Part shown: piece by piece, positions 36,253-47,968 of the stretch | Layout: the number at the start of each line of letters is the position of its first letter | How positions within the stretch are numbered: position 1 is the first letter of the stretch | Source of the DNA: Phycomyces blakesleeanus NRRL 1555(-) | Lineage: Eukaryota; Mucoromycota; Mucoromycetes; Mucorales; Phycomycetaceae | Direction: 5' to 3' | Assembly (NCBI RefSeq): GCF_001638985.1 | Contig: NW_017265135.1 | Coordinates: 1,789,223 to 1,853,222, forward strand | Length of the DNA: 64,000 bases | Position numbers and translations under genes: made by a program | Notes under the pieces: generated by a model | The model's input: only the letters and a program-made list of their open reading frames with translations | Told to the model about the DNA's origin: nothing | The model's database searches: none

Positions 36253-37932
36253 TATGAAAAAATATGGAAAAGATAATAAGCCAAACATGTGATTATTATT
36301 GAATGGAAGATTAATATATTCTCTACTGTAATTCTAACAGCTTGAATGGTTGCTTGATATAATGAGATTATGTTTATTTGGAATTAGATGTGAATAAGTG
36401 TACTGCAGCTTGTTATATTGACAGCTAACAATAAAGCTATATTCAACCTACGGCACGAGTTCATTTTTCTTTCTTTCTTTCTTTCTACAGCTGGTGGCGT
36501 AATTAATACCAAAAAGAAAATTGTTGGGAAATATATAAATATAAAAATTAATAATAGGACGGGTGCCGATCCACACCCGTTCTTTGGGATATACGACACA
36601 GTAAAATAAACAATTATTCAAAGCCTTTATGTGACCGAGAACATAAACAAGAAGAATAGGCTCTTAAAGAATAACAAAATTTGTAGTAGTGATAGTATGT
36701 ATCTTACAAATATCATAAAGGTAGCCAAATCAGAAGTCTGATATTATCAAAAATAAATAATTAGTTTAACTGTAGGAAAAAAGAATCATTGAAGAATCTA
36801 GAATCACATCAGAATTATTATTATTTGGTGCTTGGACCACATAGACTTATTTTTAGGGCTTTTTGTTTAAAAAAATTAATGTTCCATTTGACATTAATTT
36901 CCTTGATTTTTGTAAGTTCTTTTTGATACAAATATACGTAAGCTTTATAGTCTTGATCAATAATAATACTAGGAGCCAAGCATTGAATGCAGCTATTTGG
37001 TAGACTCTAGCTGTAATTTCATGAAAAATAAATACATAAATGAATAAATGAATAGATAGATATTTCTAGAGACTTACATAACAAAGAAAAAGAAGAGAAG
37101 AGAAATATTCGGCTTACGGGACAGACAATTCAAATTGAAATAAAATACATACATACACACATACGTACAACTTTTCATATATTTATCTTTATATTAATTA
37201 ACTACAGCATATATTCTCTCACACTAAGCTGACATGAATCACTTTTTTTTTGTATAGACTACTCTCTAGCCATTTATTTTCTTTGTGTACCATCCAGTTT
37301 TTCTCAAGTATTTTTTTTTACTGCTATTATCACACCATTTGACAATGAAACTGATCGCGAGGTATAGACATATAGCTATACAAAGGTATCCAATAAAGTC
37401 TTATCCAAGCTTCTCTGCTAATTCAAAACAATATCTTCTTCAGAGTCAAAGTGGTATCCATAGCAACATATTTATCTTTTAGGTCTGCTTTATTAAACAA
37501 ATTTTCACTATCCTTTAATTTTTCTGTCCCTCTTTCTCTCACACATGCGCATGGATATATTGGTCCTTACACAGTGTGTCTATTAATGAGTCAACATTCA
37601 TCATGATCCAAATTTTTTTTTTATTTTTATCTTTATTCTTTATATATATAAAAAGAATTGAACTTTCTTCTCTCTCCCTCTCCCTTCCCTCTATCCCCAA
37701 CCCAAATCAACTCAACTCAATCTAGCCTAACATAACTCAAAAATATATAATACAGATATATATAATATTATAATATAATATATACACATAGACTCCCATA
37801 AAGTACTCTGATCAAGTCATATCGTACAAACAAGCAAGTCACATAGGAATTTTTTTTCTTTTTTTTTTGAAATATCTATACTTATTTTTTTTCTTTTGGC
37901 GCGCACTAACAGGGTTCTCTGTCACAGTTGAC

Positions 37933-38313
37933 ATGTCCATCCAACTTATTGTTGCCACAAAGGCATCACCCATCAGCTATGGTGAGCCATCTTGTCTTCT
38001 TATATTTTATTTATCAGCCAAGCAAGAAAATATTACCTTTTGCTTTAAATAAATAAATAAATAAATAAATATATACACTCCTTTGTTGTTGTTTTTTAAC
38101 CGAATTTGTCGCGTCTCTCAGGTGTGCTAGCTGCCGCCGAGCAGGTAAACGCCATCAAGCCTGGTGCTATTACTATCGAGTACCCTGATACCAAGACATT
38201 GGAAGCTGAAGGAGGTGCTACAGCCGTTGCAAAGTTCAATGGGTAAGGCTTTTATAGAATTAATATATATATAACAGAGAGTAAGGGTAGTGGTCTGTGT
38301 GATAATGGGGAGC

Positions 38314-38349
<36 letters not shown>

Positions 38350-38583
38350 TCTATTATCTTTCAAAAGTATATATATGTACGTATTGATTTATTTTTTGAT
38401 TTGTTACTATTAGCCAAACCTACTCCTCCACCAACGCAATTGTCCGTCTCTTTGGCAGACTTCACCCCGAGACTGGTCTTTACGACCCCAAGGATCCCAT
38501 TAGCTCAACCTTGGTAATATTCAAACCACGTGTGATACATAGAGAGAAACATTATATGTTGAAATAGTGAGTTGAAGTATTAA

Positions 38584-38619
<36 letters not shown>

Positions 38620-41002
38620 ATGTGTATAATAGGTTGATCAGTGGCTTGATTTTGCCGAGTCCAAGTTGTCCATCTCGGATTTCAAGGCTCTTGATGCTAC
38701 TTACAAGGAGCTCAACAAGCATTTGACTCTTCGTTCTTTCATCGTTGGCTACCAGCTTACTTTGGCCGACTTTGTCGTGTGGGGTGCCTTGAGAGGTGAG
38801 TTTTCCCCTTCTATATATGCTTTACATTTAGCAACTCTCTATTATTATTATTATTATTTTACTAACTGAATAATAATATTTCCGTGGATTTATGTGTATG
38901 CATATATCAATATACTTATTCAGGTTCTCCCGTATTTGCTCGCATCGTCAAGACCAAGAAGGAATCCCTCGGTGTTTACCTTGTCCGTTGGTACGAGTAC
39001 ATCAACACCCTTGAGGTCACCAAGAATGCTGTCGAGAAGATGCAGAAGCAAGACAAGCTCAAGGTATATATTTTTTTCTTTCAATTCAATTTGATTAAAT
39101 TCATATATATATATATATTAATTAAAAATAAATAAATAAATAAAATAGGTCAAGTCCAACGAGCAGGGCAAGTTTGAGATTGGTCTCACTGAGGCCGAGA
39201 TGGGTCGCGTCGTGACTCGTTTCCCCCCGGAGCCCAGTGGTTATCTCCACATTGGTCACGCCAAGGCTGCCTTGATGAACCAGTACTTTGCCGACACTTA
39301 CAAGGGAAAGCTTATCATTCGTTTCGATGACACCAACCCCAGCAAGGAGAAGACCGAATTCGAGGACTCTATCAAGGAGGATCTTGCCCTTATCGGCGTC
39401 ACCTCCAACCATGTCTCCCACACTTCCGACTTCTTTGACCAGATGTACGAGCTTGCTCTCAAGATGATCAAGGAAGGCAAGGCTTACTGTGACAACACTG
39501 ACCAGGAAACCATGCGCGATGAGCGTACTCGTGGTATTCCTTCAAAGTGCCGTGACACTCCTGTTGAAAAGAACTTGGAGATTTTCGAAGAGATGAAGAA
39601 GGGTACCGATACCGTAAGTTTTCTTTTTTAGTTAGTTAGTTACATAAGCGATAAAGAAGGGTGCTTCTTTTTTCTTTTTCTAACAATTTATTATCATCTA
39701 TTTTTTTTAGGGACGTTCCTTCTGTCTTCGCGCAAAGATCAGCCCCGATGATCCCAACGGTACCATGCGTGATCCCGTCATCTACCGTTGCAACTTGACT
39801 CCCCACCACCACACCGGTGACAAGTGGAAGGTCTACCCAACCTACGACTTTGCCTGTCCCATCGTTGACAGTCTCGAGGGTGTCACCCACGCCTTGAGAA
39901 CCAACGAGTACCGTGACCGCAATGCCCAGTACATGTGGATGTTGGAGAACCTCGGTCTGCGCAAGGTTGTCATCTGGGATTTCAGCCGCATGAACTTTGT
40001 CTACACCCTTCTTTCTAAGAGAAAGCTCCAGTGGTTCGTGGACAACAAGATTGTCAGCGGCTGGGACGATCCCCGCTTCCCCACCGTCAGAGGTATCCGT
40101 CGTCGTGGTATGACCATCGAGGCCTTGAAGGAATACATCCTCATGCAGGGTGCCTCCCAGAACGTCCTCATGCTCGAGTGGGACAAGCTCTGGGCCATGA
40201 ACAAGAAGGTCATTGACCCCGTTGCTCCCAGACACACTGCCATCGTCAAGGACAAGATGGTCCAGTGCACCATCCAGGGCGCACCCACTACCCCTGAGTT
40301 CAAGGAACTTCCCAAGCACAAGAAGAATCCCGCAATTGGTCTCAAGAAGACTGCTTACTTTAACAAGATTGTTCTTGAGCAGGAAGATGCCAAGTCTCTC
40401 GAAGTTGGAGAAGAGGTAATATAACATATAATTAGGAATAGAGAAAGAAAGAAGGGGACAAGAACAAGAACAAAAACTAAAATTCAATATTTTTTTTAAA
40501 AAAAAAACAATTATATCTATAGCTTACTCTTATGGATTGGGGAAATGCATTTGTCCGCAACGTTGAAAAGAACGCTGAGGGTGATGTTACCAGTGTCGAT
40601 CTTGAACTCCACCTTGAGGGTGACTTCAAGAAGACCAAGAAGAAGATCTCCTGGTTGGCTTTTGGCGCAAACCTCGCTGTGGATGCGCTTTTGGTTGACT
40701 ATGACTATCTGATCACTAAAAAGAAGGTCGAGGAAGGTGATGAGCTCAAGGATCTCATTACACCTGTGAGCGAGTTCAAGACCCCTGTTGTTGCTGATGC
40801 CAACATCAAGGATCTCAAGAAGGGTGACGCTATGCAGTTCGAGCGCAAGGGTTACTACATCCTCGACTCGGTCGCTACTGCCACCACTCCCGCTACTTTC
40901 ATCCAGATTCCTGACGGAAAGGCTGCCTCTATTGCTTCAAAGGCTGACGAGAAGAAGACCGAGAAGCCAAAGAAGGAGAAGGCTGAGAAGTCCAAGAAAT
41001 AA
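37933..41002 (+). CDS. Glutamyl-tRNA synthetase, cytosolic
   Basis: Exons 37933-37981, 38122-38242, 38414-38513, 38633-38795, 38924-39063, 39149-39613, 39711-40415, 40523-41002 encode 740 residues. Residues ~1-190 are a GST-like N-terminal domain of the kind that docks cytosolic GluRS onto other synthetases or Arc1-type cofactors. The class I core starts with RFPPEPSGYLHIGHAKAAL (HIGH motif) and has the second signature as LLSKRKLQWF. The C-terminal anticodon-binding beta-barrel domains follow (about residues 510-700), then a Lys/Glu-rich tail (EKPKKEKAEKSKK). The eukaryotic-type core separates it from the bacterial-type mitochondrial enzyme. Codon choice is strongly biased to C-ending codons, a sign of high expression, which also creates a long antisense open frame. 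It charges tRNA-Glu with glutamate. Confidence 0.95.
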
Positions 41003-41416
41003 ATTCGCCAACAGGTCATAAAAGTCATAACAGCAAATAACGACCATGACGACGATAACGATAACGACAACGACAGCAATAATATTAATAATAAAACATA
41101 ATAAAAAATATTAACAATAGTAACAATAATAATACATAATGATGACCAAGAGAAGAGGAGAGAAGAGGAGAGAAAAATAAATAAATATATAAATAAAAGC
41201 TTTATTTTTTGTATCAAAATCCATAAAGAAAAATGAATTATGAAGAAGTGAAATAAAAATAAAATATAAAGTGTAGATAAAACTATCGGCTGTTCAAAAG
41301 GGTATACTCCAAAATGGGAGAATCCAAATTGTGACTTGCCATGCCTCGGAGGGCTTAATACTGGTCTTGAGTCGTGAACTGTAGGCACCTTCTTCTACAA
41401 AAAAAGACTTAACATC
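41003..41416. promoter_or_regulatory. GluRS 3' flank and RPS23 promoter
   Basis: AT-rich 3' flank of the GluRS gene, then a less AT-rich stretch (41285-41400) leading into the short pyrimidine-rich leader ACCTTCTTCTAC before the RPS23 start, like the leaders of ribosomal protein mRNAs. No other gene seen. Confidence 0.45.
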
Positions 41417-42525
41417 ATGGGTAAGTTGATTCCGAAAATAGCCTACCCCATGCAGTCTTCTGTAGTATAGAGAAGAGATGGATGTACGAAGAACATATCC
41501 CATGTATCTATAGACAGTTAGATAGATAGATGCATACATATATAGATGGATGGATACAGATGGATGGATAAGTAGGGAAGGGAGAGGGAGGAACAGGCAA
41601 CAAATTAAAAAAAAAAGCACACACACGCATACACACACAGAGGGAAAGATAAAGAGGAAGTTAAGAAACCAGCATACCCGACGACACTCCTTTATTCTTT
41701 GGAGTGCTAGTAAACAGCAACAAGAACAAGGACAACAATATACAACCCCATCTACAATCGTTCCTTATAACATTGAACAGCCTCATCACCTTACGTCGAC
41801 AATGTTTCTTGACTTCTCTTTCATTTCTTTCTGTCGTGTGGATGTGCTACGTGCTTCCTGTCCATCTTTCCTCGATACAACTATTTTTTCTTTAAATCCA
41901 AGTGACAAATAAGTTGACACAAACATTTATTAGGTAAGGGACAACCCAGAGGATTGAACGCCGCTCGTAAGCTTCGCAACCATCGCCGTGAACAACGCTG
42001 GGCCGATAAGCAGTACAAGAAGAGAGCTCTTGGAACTGCTTTCCGCTCCAACCCCTTCGGTGGTGCTTCCCACGCCAAGGGTATTGTCCTTGAAAAGATG
42101 TAAGGCACACACCCAAACCTACACCTAAATGCATACACATTATATATATACTGCGTAATTTTCTTTTTATCGAGAACGCTTTTAAAAAATTGGTATTATC
42201 CTTATAATTGGTATCTAATTAAATATTATCTATCTTTTTGTTATAAAATTCCTATAGTGGTGTTGAGGCCAAGCAGCCTAACTCTGCCATTCGTAAGTGT
42301 GTCCGTGTCCAGCTTATCAAGAACGGTAAGAAGGTCACTGCCTTCGTTCCCAATGATGGTTGTTTGAACTTCGTCGATGAGAACGACGAGGTTTTGATTG
42401 CCGGTTTCGGTCGTAAGGGTCGCGCTATTGGTGATATTCCTGGTGTCCGTTTCAAGGTCGTCAAGGTCGCCGGTGTCTCCCTCCTCGCTCTTTACAAGGA
42501 GAAGAAGGAGAAGCCCAGATCATAA
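41417..42525 (+). CDS. RPS23: 40S ribosomal protein S23 (uS12)
   Basis: Exons 41417-41420 (just ATGG), 41934-42099 and 42258-42525 encode 145 residues, the normal size. The protein reads [15 protein letters not shown], then [10 protein letters not shown] and [15 protein letters not shown]. That loop reaches into the decoding centre and contains Pro64, the residue that is hydroxylated in the yeast protein. The end is [17 protein letters not shown]. The 513-nt first intron interrupts the second codon; placing a long intron right at the start codon is common in ribosomal protein genes of intron-bearing fungi and is often tied to expression level. I looked in it for C/D snoRNA boxes and saw none. 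Codon use is strongly biased, as in the neighbouring GluRS gene. Confidence 0.96.
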
Positions 42526-42944
42526 ATTACCAAATCTTTTATATTATTTTTTTACTGTGCAATTAAAAAATAAAGAATCTAGTCTTTTACTGAAACGATC
42601 AATGTATCATACATATTTACATTTTTACTTGGTTTATTGGTGAATATCTTGTGTCTACCCTACCTATCTAAAAATTGATAAATTATTTTGGTTTTTTTTT
42701 AACCCTGCATATATGAAATTGTGAACAATCGGCATTAGCTTTGTGTGTATATCGTCATAGACAAGCCATGGTTTGATCGGAAGCTGAGTGACGTGCAAAT
42801 TCAGAGCCTTTTTTTTTAAAAAAAAAAATCAATCAGTAAGTTTGGCTGCATTGTGTGTGGAACCAAGAGAATTGAAATTCCCTCGAGTTTTTTTAAAACC
42901 TTTTTCATCACTTCTTTCTTTTCCACTAATTGATAAATCTTACT
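42526..42944. other. RPS23-DnaJ spacer
   Basis: AT-rich spacer holding the RPS23 3' end and the DnaJ promoter. A T9A11 palindromic tract lies at 42809-42828, about 120 bp before the DnaJ start. No other gene seen. Confidence 0.65.
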
Positions 42945-44212
42945 ATGGGTAAAGACTACTACTCTATCCTTGGCGTTCCAAAGACTGCCACTGAAGACGA
43001 AATCAAGAAAGCTTACCGTAAACAAGGTAAACCCCTACGCACACGCACACGCCCACGCCCACGCACACACATGTACACACGTACAGACGCATACGCACAC
43101 CCATAGATATTATAGGCTTATATATATATATGCCTTTATTGTTAACTTTTTTTTTTTCTATTTCCAAAACTTACCTTTTTGTAGCACTCAAATGGCACCC
43201 TGATAGAAACAAGGATAAAATTGACGTGGCCAAAGCAAAATTCCAAGAAATTGGTGAAGCTTTTGAAGTACTCAGCGATAAAGACAAGCGTACAATTTAC
43301 GACCAATACGGTGAAGAAGGTCTCAAGGCTGGTCCTCCTCCGCCTGGTGGTGCCGGTGGTGCCGGTGGATTCCCTGGTGGTGCCGGATTCGGCTTCCCTG
43401 GCGGTGGTGGTGGTACTTATACTTTCTCAACTGGTGGTCCTGGTGGTGCAGGTGGGTTCCACCCATCTGATGCTGACGACATTTTCAAACACTTCTTTGC
43501 TTCATTTGGTGGAGGTGGAGGCAAAGGTGGTATGGGCGGTATGGGCGGTATGGGAGGTATGGGAGGTATGGGTGACGATGACTATGATTCATTTGGTGGA
43601 GCACCCGGAGGTTTTTCATTTGGCAGTGGCGGTGGCGGCCAAAGGTTCAAACAGCGGCAAAGTTCCGCTAAACCCCCGGCAATCAAGCGTATCTTGCCAA
43701 TCTCACTTGAAGACCTCTACAAGGGCACAACCAAGCGTCTCAAGGTCACACGCAAATTACGAGATGGCGCCAGTGGAAAATATGTCACGGCTGAGAAGAT
43801 CCTGACAGTTAATGTTAAACCTGGCTGGAAGGCAGGAACAAAAATCCGATTTCCCAACGAAGGTGACGAGCTTCCTAATGGACAACAGCAAGACATTGAG
43901 TTTGTCGTCGAAGAAAAACCCCACCCGATATATACTCGTGAAGGCGATTCATTACGCATGACTATTCAATTGACTCTTGCTGAAGCATTGGCAGGGTTCT
44001 CAAAGCACATCAAGACACTGGACGGTCGCACTCTTGGAGTAAACAACTCAAACTCTGTAGTTCATCCAGGACAAGAGTCGCGCGTTCGCGGAGAGGGTAT
44101 GCCAAATTCAAAGACTGGTGCAAAGGGCGATCTTATAATCAAATACGATGTCAAGTTCCCTGCTCGTTTGACAGATGAACAGAAGGAGGGTATCAAAAAA
44201 CTGCTTGCATAA
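42945..44212 (+). CDS. Class B J-domain co-chaperone (Sis1/DNAJB1 type)
   Basis: Exons 42945-43026 and 43185-44212 encode 369 residues. The J domain is at the N-terminus (MGKDYYSILGV...) with the HPD motif at residues 32-34, which stimulates Hsp70 ATPase. A Gly/Phe-rich region with many GGMGGM and GGAGG units follows to about residue 175. Two C-terminal beta-barrel substrate domains start near ILPISLEDLYKGTTKRLKV. There is no CXXCXGXG zinc-finger region, so it is class B, not Ydj1-like. Sis1-type proteins act in the cytosol and nucleus in protein folding, disaggregation and nuclear quality control. The intron falls inside the J domain. The gene is convergent with the beta-glucosidase gene. 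Confidence 0.94.
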
Positions 44213-45051
44213 ACAGAAGCTTGGCTTATTTCAAAGCCATGTCACATTCTATCCTTAGTACTTCTCACGTCTTCATCATCCTCCTCCTTCTCCTTCTCCT
44301 TCTCCTTCTACCTCTTCTTTTATCTCCCTTTCTCTTTTTTTTTCTTTTCCATTCTTTCTGCAAGCCTATATAAATTGATATGCGTGTACATACATATATA
44401 CATATATACATATATACATATATATTACTTGTATCTGTTTTGCAATATTAGAATCACATGGTTGAGTTTGTGGGAATTGATAAAGCACTACGAATTCTGA
44501 TCATAATATATATTTATATATTTGCATAATTCATTGATTTATGAATTCCAGATACAATATGTATATACTTTGTTAGTGAAAGGTACGATATAAAATACAG
44601 AACTTTTATAGGTAATGTGTGATTTATAAAGATTCTATTATGATTTCTATAGCTCTCATTTTGTTTCTTACCAATTGAACCACAGTAAGAACAATAAAGC
44701 AACTAGATAAGATGGTTTCTCAATAGTATGTAAATATTCTTATTCTTCTTTAAATATCTTGATGATTTATCCAAAATCCAAGCTTACATTTCATAAACAA
44801 ATCAGCAAGTTCGATATAGATATATTTCTGTTTAATATGTTTTAAATAAGTCACCAAATATTACTTAATACAGATATTTATTTAGATATATATATAAGCA
44901 CGTTTGTTTTTTATTACTATTAAGATTTTTAAGAAATAATGACAAGCCAATAACGTGTTGTTGCCCAATGTTCTGCTTGCAAAGCACAATAAATTAAATA
45001 TGAATAGAGCTGGCTCTCAAAATAAAGTGGAAATTGAGAAAAAAGGGGAAT
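44213..45051. other. Convergent spacer, DnaJ and beta-glucosidase 3' ends
   Basis: AT-rich region with a CT-rich 3' flank (44280-44350) and an ACATAT microsatellite at about 44388-44426. No gene seen. Confidence 0.65.
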
Positions 45052-47968
45052 TTAGAGCACAAAGGTAGCAGTTTGGCGAATATCACGGCTACTAGCGCCG
45101 ATATGCAAAGTGAACTTTCCGCTGGGAACAACCCAAGTCTGGCTATCAACATCCCAGATGCTAAGCTCAGTCTTGGTGAATTCAAAGCTAACCTTGCTGG
45201 TCTTGTTCTTCTTGATGGAAACCTTTTCGAAACCACGGAGGATCTTGGGAGGCTCATTGGCAGATTCAGGGAATTCAATATAAGCCTGGACAACTTCGGC
45301 ACCATCAACTCCACCAGTGTTACGGACAGACAGTGAAGCCTCGACCTTCAAGGTCTTCTTATTGGAAACCTTGACAGAAAGCCCACTGTACTTGAAGTTG
45401 GTGTAAGAAAGACCGAATCCGAACTCGAAAAGAGGCTCAATGTTATTTTGATCGAACCAGCGGTGACCAATCTCAAGCTTCTCAGTATAATCGACCTACA
45501 ATACACCCAGGTTAAGTATATCTTATATATCATATCTAGATTTTTTTGGAGCTCTTCAGCGATAACTTACTTCAAGATCGCTATCGATTGGAACAGGGTA
45601 GTCACTCTCTTCCTTGGCGATAGTGTAAGGGAGACGACCAGAAGGATTGACATCACCAAATAAGACATCAGCCAGAGAGTTTCCAGATTCCTGACCAGGG
45701 AGACCAGGCCAGACGACGGCCTTGATGTTGGGATGGTTGATCCATGGCATAAGAACAGCACCAACAGAGTGGATAACAACAACTGTGTTCTTGTTAGCAT
45801 CAGCAACAGCAGTGATCTATTGAATAAATATAAAGATGTCAGTAACCTGCATAGCACTTTATCTATATAGATATACTATTATTATTAAAAAAAGTTAGTG
45901 TGTGAACATCTTACCAAGTTGTCACCATTGTGCCACAAAGTCATATTTTTACGATCACCAATATTTCCATCGACATCAATATATTCTTCTCCGGAATCAG
46001 CATTGGAAAATACAAAAGCAATATCGGCGCCCTTGGCGGTCTCAGCAGCCTTGGTAAGGTCAAAGTCATCGAGACTAGAGACAACCTTGACTCCCTTTCC
46101 AGCACGGGAGGAAATTCCATCCAAAGGCTATAAATATAATAGGTACAATTCATTTAGATTTTTTTTAATCGAAGCACGATTTGGCTACTTACAGTGATCA
46201 AGTAAGGGTATATAGCAGTTCCAGATCCCCATCCTTGGGCGAGTGTACCGTTACTGCAGCCCTGATCAACACAGCTGTCGAAGCCCCTAAAGACGAGTAC
46301 AAAAATAGTTAGTAAGTAGTTGGCGCGAGGGACACAATTGTTCTGGTATTTACCAAGGGTTGGGTCCAGCATCGCTACCAATAAGAGCGATCGATTTTGT
46401 AGAACTCTTCAGGGGAAGTGTGTTATCTTTGTTGCGAAGAAGAACAGTGGAAGCACCGCCCATCTCGCGGACGAGAATGTGATGGTCTTCCTGAACATCG
46501 ACAAACTTGGTAAGCTCTGGGCGGAAGTAATCGAAAGAGACCTCGGGGTAGTTCTACAAAATTAATTATAAATATTAGTATTAATAAGAAATAGTATTAG
46601 ACTATATGAAAATATAAACTAACCTCGTCCTGACGATGCTGTAGAAGTTAAAATGACAATTACAATGTTATGGTAAGTATATATGTATATAGCTTTGTTT
46701 GTTTGGCCCGTTTATTTGTGTACCTTATACCAAGTAGCAACAATACGAAGAGTCATATCAGTGACCTGTTAAGAAAAAGAATGACATAAAAATATTAAAT
46801 AAAATACTAAATAACGTTTTGAAAGAAACATATACTTACGCGCTCTTCGCTTACAGTGCCAGCCTCAACGGCGTCAGTCAAATTCTTTCCAAAGTATGAG
46901 TCATTTGAGTTAAAGGTAATGTCGCCTAAGATTACGGTAGAATAATTAGTATTCCTTGCAGTCGTAGATATATGTATATATTATAAAAAGGCGATAGTAT
47001 ACCAGGCATAGTCATATCAAGACCCTTGACTGTACTCTCAGTGGAGTGGGTACCGGCCCAGTCACTCTGAACGAAGCCACGGAAACCTAGTTCTTCCTTA
47101 AGGACCTTATTGAGAGTCACGTCATTCTCACAGGCATACACCTCGTTGACTTTGTTGTAAGAGCACATAACAGAGCCAACACCAGCTTCAACACTGCGAG
47201 CGAAAGGCCAAAGGTAAACTTCGTGCAATGTTCTGTCGTCCAAATTAGACGAGGCCTGAATCAAGAATAATATAGTAAATATCTTGTCTTTTTTCTTTTG
47301 TGAGCTAACTTACATAGTTTCTGTTAACTTCTTGATCGTTAGCAATATAATGCTTGGCAGTGGCAGTCTAATCAACCAATAAAACATTTAGAATATGGGT
47401 TATTTTTTATTTTATCTTTGTTGTATATATTTTGACTTACAACACCCTGGCTCTGAATACCTAGAATGGTTTCAGAGGCAGCAACGCCAGAAAGGAATGG
47501 ATCTTCACCAAAAGATTCCCATCCACGACCACCTTTAGGGTTTCGCATCATGTTCATGGCTGGACCAAGCTGAACGTGAACACCCTTTCCACGGAACTCC
47601 TTGCCCATGTACTCGCCACGCTCACGTATGGCCTTCTTGTCAAACGAAGCGGCTGCATTGATACCAGACACGCCAGAAGTAGTGTTGGCTACACCACGGA
47701 CTCCAAGAGGGGCATCCTGTAAGCAAAGGGCTGGGAAATCGGGGTTGGTAACAGGATAGGTATTACCAACGCAAGCGCCAACACCCCATCCTACACCAGT
47801 AGAGACATCAACTTTCTGCTTGAGCGACATTTGGCTGACAAGCTTGTTTGCTTTGACGTAGGCAGCATCCCAGGTTAGAAGATCAACACCAGACTTGGAT
47901 TTAGAAGCGCTTGCACATGCAACCAAAAGAATCAAGGCTGAGCTGGTTAGAGACAGAAATTGGACCAT
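45052..47968 (-). CDS. Secreted beta-glucosidase, glycoside hydrolase family 3
   Basis: Eleven exons, low to high: 45052-45495, 45571-45816, 45915-46127, 46193-46286, 46354-46553, 46624-46638, 46724-46765, 46840-46925, 47003-47255, 47314-47367, 47441-47968, giving 724 residues. It starts with a signal peptide (hydrophobic [16 protein letters not shown]). GH3 landmarks: [45 protein letters not shown], and GFVQSDWAG with nucleophile Asp259. The second domain (with [28 protein letters not shown] and PSGRLP) and a C-terminal fibronectin III-like domain follow. It releases glucose from cellobiose and other beta-glucosides outside the cell. The 15-nt exon 46624-46638 codes HRQDE, in the family's ATYY-QD-YP stretch. 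All phases fit. A 3.6-kb gap lies upstream. Confidence 0.95.

Larger units (their letters stand above)
34519..37932. other. 3.4-kb AT-rich gap carrying inverted-repeat elements
   Basis: No convincing gene. Two adjacent elements with related inverted ends lie at 35586-35912 and 35968-36252. Elsewhere there are A/T tracts and simple repeats, and a hairpin-like ACGGGTG...CACCCGT pair at about 36559-36580. Confidence 0.6.

Noticed and set aside
39636..40487. Long open frame of 283 codons antisense to the GluRS gene
   Set aside because: It mirrors the strongly C-ending codon use of the GluRS exons; its product is a Val/Leu/Gly/Asp-rich string and it crosses the GluRS intron.
41421..41933. snoRNA in the RPS23 intron
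   Set aside because: I looked for paired C (RTGATGA) and D (CTGA) boxes with flanking complementarity and did not find them.
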